Positions 63,114 through 64,000 of a stretch of DNA of 64,000 nt are shown piece after piece. Numbering within the stretch: the first letter of the stretch is position 1; each line of letters opens with the position of its first letter. Under the pieces are notes generated by a model. It did not search any database. It was not told where the DNA came from and was given only the letters and a program-made list of their open reading frames with translations. The DNA comes from Marinobacter iranensis. GTDB lineage: Bacteria; Pseudomonadota; Gammaproteobacteria; Pseudomonadales; Oleiphilaceae. A program made the translations under genes and the position numbers. The stretch spans positions 62,001 to 126,000 of the forward strand of contig NZ_JANCMW010000014.1 in NCBI RefSeq assembly GCF_029207565.1, written 5' to 3'.

Positions 63114-63563
63114 ATGAAGCTCGTGAAACTGTTCGGAATTGCCCTGATTGCACTCGGGCTGTCCTCTCCGGCGATGGCGCAGCAATCTGGCGGGCAGCCG
63201 GACCAGGTTGATCAGCTGGCGCAGATGGTTGGCCTGAGTGAAGATCAGCAGAAAGAAATCCGCGGCATCATTGAGGAGATGCAGGCTGAGATTCAGGAGC
63301 TTCAGGGTGAAGCCCGGCAACTGCAGCAGAAAATCCAGGCCCAGATCAAGCCGGATTACGACGAAGACGTGATTCGCGAAAACGCGGAGAAGCTTGGTGA
63401 TGTGACTGGTGAGATGACAGCGTTGTCTACCCTGATGCAGGCCAAGGTGGATGCGGTGTTCACTGAAGAGCAGCGCGATGAGCTGAACAAGCGTATGCAG
63501 CAAATGCAGCAGCAGATGCAACAGCGTCGCCAGATGCAGCAGCAACCGCAGGGTATGCAGTAA
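63114..63563 (+). CDS. Small periplasmic Spy/CpxP-like protein
   Basis: A 149-residue protein with a clear signal peptide (MKLVKLFGIALIALGLSSPAMAQ, cleavage after AMA). The mature part is almost entirely helical: a VGLSEDQQKEIRGIIEEMQAEIQELQGEARQLQQ segment, a KVDAVFTEEQRDELNKRMQQM segment resembling LTxxQ repeats, and a Gln/Met-rich tail (QQMQQRRQMQQQPQGMQ). Size and layout fit Spy/CpxP-type periplasmic chaperones or metal-stress proteins. GGAG precedes the ATG at 63114. Single gene followed by a terminator. Confidence 0.8.
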   Translation: MKLVKLFGIALIALGLSSPAMAQQSGGQPDQVDQLAQMVGLSEDQQKEIRGIIEEMQAEIQELQGEARQLQQKIQAQIKPDYDEDVIRENAEKLGDVTGEMTALSTLMQAKVDAVFTEEQRDELNKRMQQMQQQMQQRRQMQQQPQGMQ

Positions 63564-63596
63564 TTATCTGCTCTTCGGGTTAACGCCCGGAGCCTG

Positions 63597-63632
63597 AAAA
63601 ACCGCCTTTGCCTCTGGCTTGGGCGGTTTTTT
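63597..63632 (+). terminator. Rho-independent terminator after the Spy-like gene
   Basis: AAAAACCGCC (63597-63606) pairs with GGCGGTTTTTT (63622-63632), with a T run. Its A/T symmetry would also allow termination from the right. Confidence 0.88.
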
Positions 63633-63658
63633 CGTTTGTAGCCTGCGATTTCGTGCTT

Positions 63659-63773
63659 TGCCATTGCGCGGAGGGGGCTTTCAGAAACACGCCCGTGAAT
63701 ACGTCCCTGTAGGGCTCGGTCGCGCCATCCCTGGCGCTCCACGGTTTCTGAAAGCCCCCTCCGCGCAATGGCA
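63659..63773 (-). repeat. Inverted-repeat element 1: 30-bp perfect arms enclosing GGA-loop hairpins
   Basis: Arms 63659-63688 and 63744-63773 are exact reverse complements over 30 bp, separated by 55 bp. Read on the minus strand, the interior holds GCGCC-AGGGAT-GGCGC and then TAC-AGGGAC-GTA, two hairpins exposing GGA. The neighbouring element 2 has the same interior plan in the opposite orientation. No transposase gene is present. A spurious open frame crosses it. Confidence 0.85.
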
Positions 63774-63826
63774 TCTGAACGTTGGAATATCGCCTTTAGC
63801 ATGCGATATCGCGAAATTTTGCAGGA

Positions 63827-63930
63827 GCGCCGGTGCCCTCTCTTCCCGGAATGTCTTCGGCCAGGGACGGCCGAAGTCAAGCGCACATGGATGTGCTCGT
63901 AGCGTTTCCGGGAAGGGAGGGCATCGGTGC
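63827..63930 (+). repeat. Inverted-repeat element 2: 25-bp outer stem with two GGA-loop hairpins
   Basis: Arms 63827-63851 and 63906-63930 pair over 25 positions on the plus strand if three G-U pairs are allowed. Inside are an 8-bp hairpin with loop AGGGAC (63855-63876) and a 5-bp hairpin with loop TGGA (63883-63896). The latter reads ACATGGATGT at its core, close to the in-vitro CsrA consensus. The wobble pairs suggest the structure acts as RNA from this strand. The 63931-64000 remainder shows no gene. Confidence 0.75.
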
Positions 63931-64000
63931 GACTACCACCAAGATGTGAAGGCTAGGAGAGGGCAGCTCCATACGTCAGCCTCGAACACCGAACGGTTTA

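Noticed and set aside
63580..63886. Minus-strand open frames across the right-end inverted repeats
   Set aside because: They are read out of the inverted-repeat arms (for example GGGFQKPW and its mirror), have no ribosome-binding site and no protein-like composition.
1..64000. CRISPR arrays, prophage, integrases, insertion sequences
   Set aside because: No regularly spaced repeat arrays, transposase, integrase or phage structural motifs were seen anywhere in the window.

Overview
The window reads as a chromosomal segment of a marine gammaproteobacterium, most likely Marinobacter or a close relative. This is inference from gene order, protein style and a G+C content that looks moderately high; no database was searched. 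It carries about 53 protein genes, one tRNA gene and no phage, insertion sequence or CRISPR array. Housekeeping blocks alternate with a catabolic island and a set of signalling proteins.

Positions 1-15100 form an aromatic catabolism island. A fused indolepyruvate ferredoxin oxidoreductase (cut by the left edge) diverges from an Lrp/AsnC regulator, with a tandem repeat between them. Next come two minus-strand operons of the phenylacetyl-CoA pathway: paaABCDE-paaZ (epoxidase and ring cleavage) and paaG-paaH-paaI-paaJ-paaK (isomerisation, beta-oxidation, thioesterase, ligase), with paaY diverging from paaG. Together they would take phenylalanine-derived arylpyruvate, or free phenylacetate, to acetyl-CoA and succinyl-CoA. 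No paaF, paaX or paaR lies in the window. A haloalkane dehalogenase homologue with Asn in place of the nucleophilic Asp follows.

Positions 16100-26000 hold a small Cys-rich protein, an AI-2E-family permease, a secreted peptidoglycan-binding protein, ilvD, a cNMP-binding/HDOD protein, a Lon-N domain protein, and a tightly overlapping three-gene operon: two membrane proteins with degenerate GGDEF domains and a DedA-PAP2 fusion.

Positions 26100-36200 are the conserved cell-elongation block proA-nadD-rsfS-rlmH-mrdA-rodA-mltB-rlpA-dacA-ybeD-lipB. Positions 36250-47000 are mixed: an intact GGDEF diguanylate cyclase, an AarF/UbiB-type kinase, a YqaA-like membrane protein, a dCache chemoreceptor, grxC, a pyrophosphate-type phosphofructokinase, mpl-ubiX and an acyl-CoA dehydrogenase.

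Positions 47000-62900 hold a large lipoprotein, tRNA-Leu(CAG), rnr-rlmB, then rpsF-rpsR-(DUF2232)-rplI with a likely S6:S18 leader RNA, dnaB-alr, an NAD-dependent epimerase-like protein, fabB, a DUF962 protein, an AraC regulator and rbgA. The right end (63100-64000) has a small periplasmic Spy-like protein, a terminator, and two long inverted-repeat elements. Each element encloses paired hairpins with GGA in the loop, which resemble CsrA/RsmA binding sites. These two elements are the least explained structures in the window.
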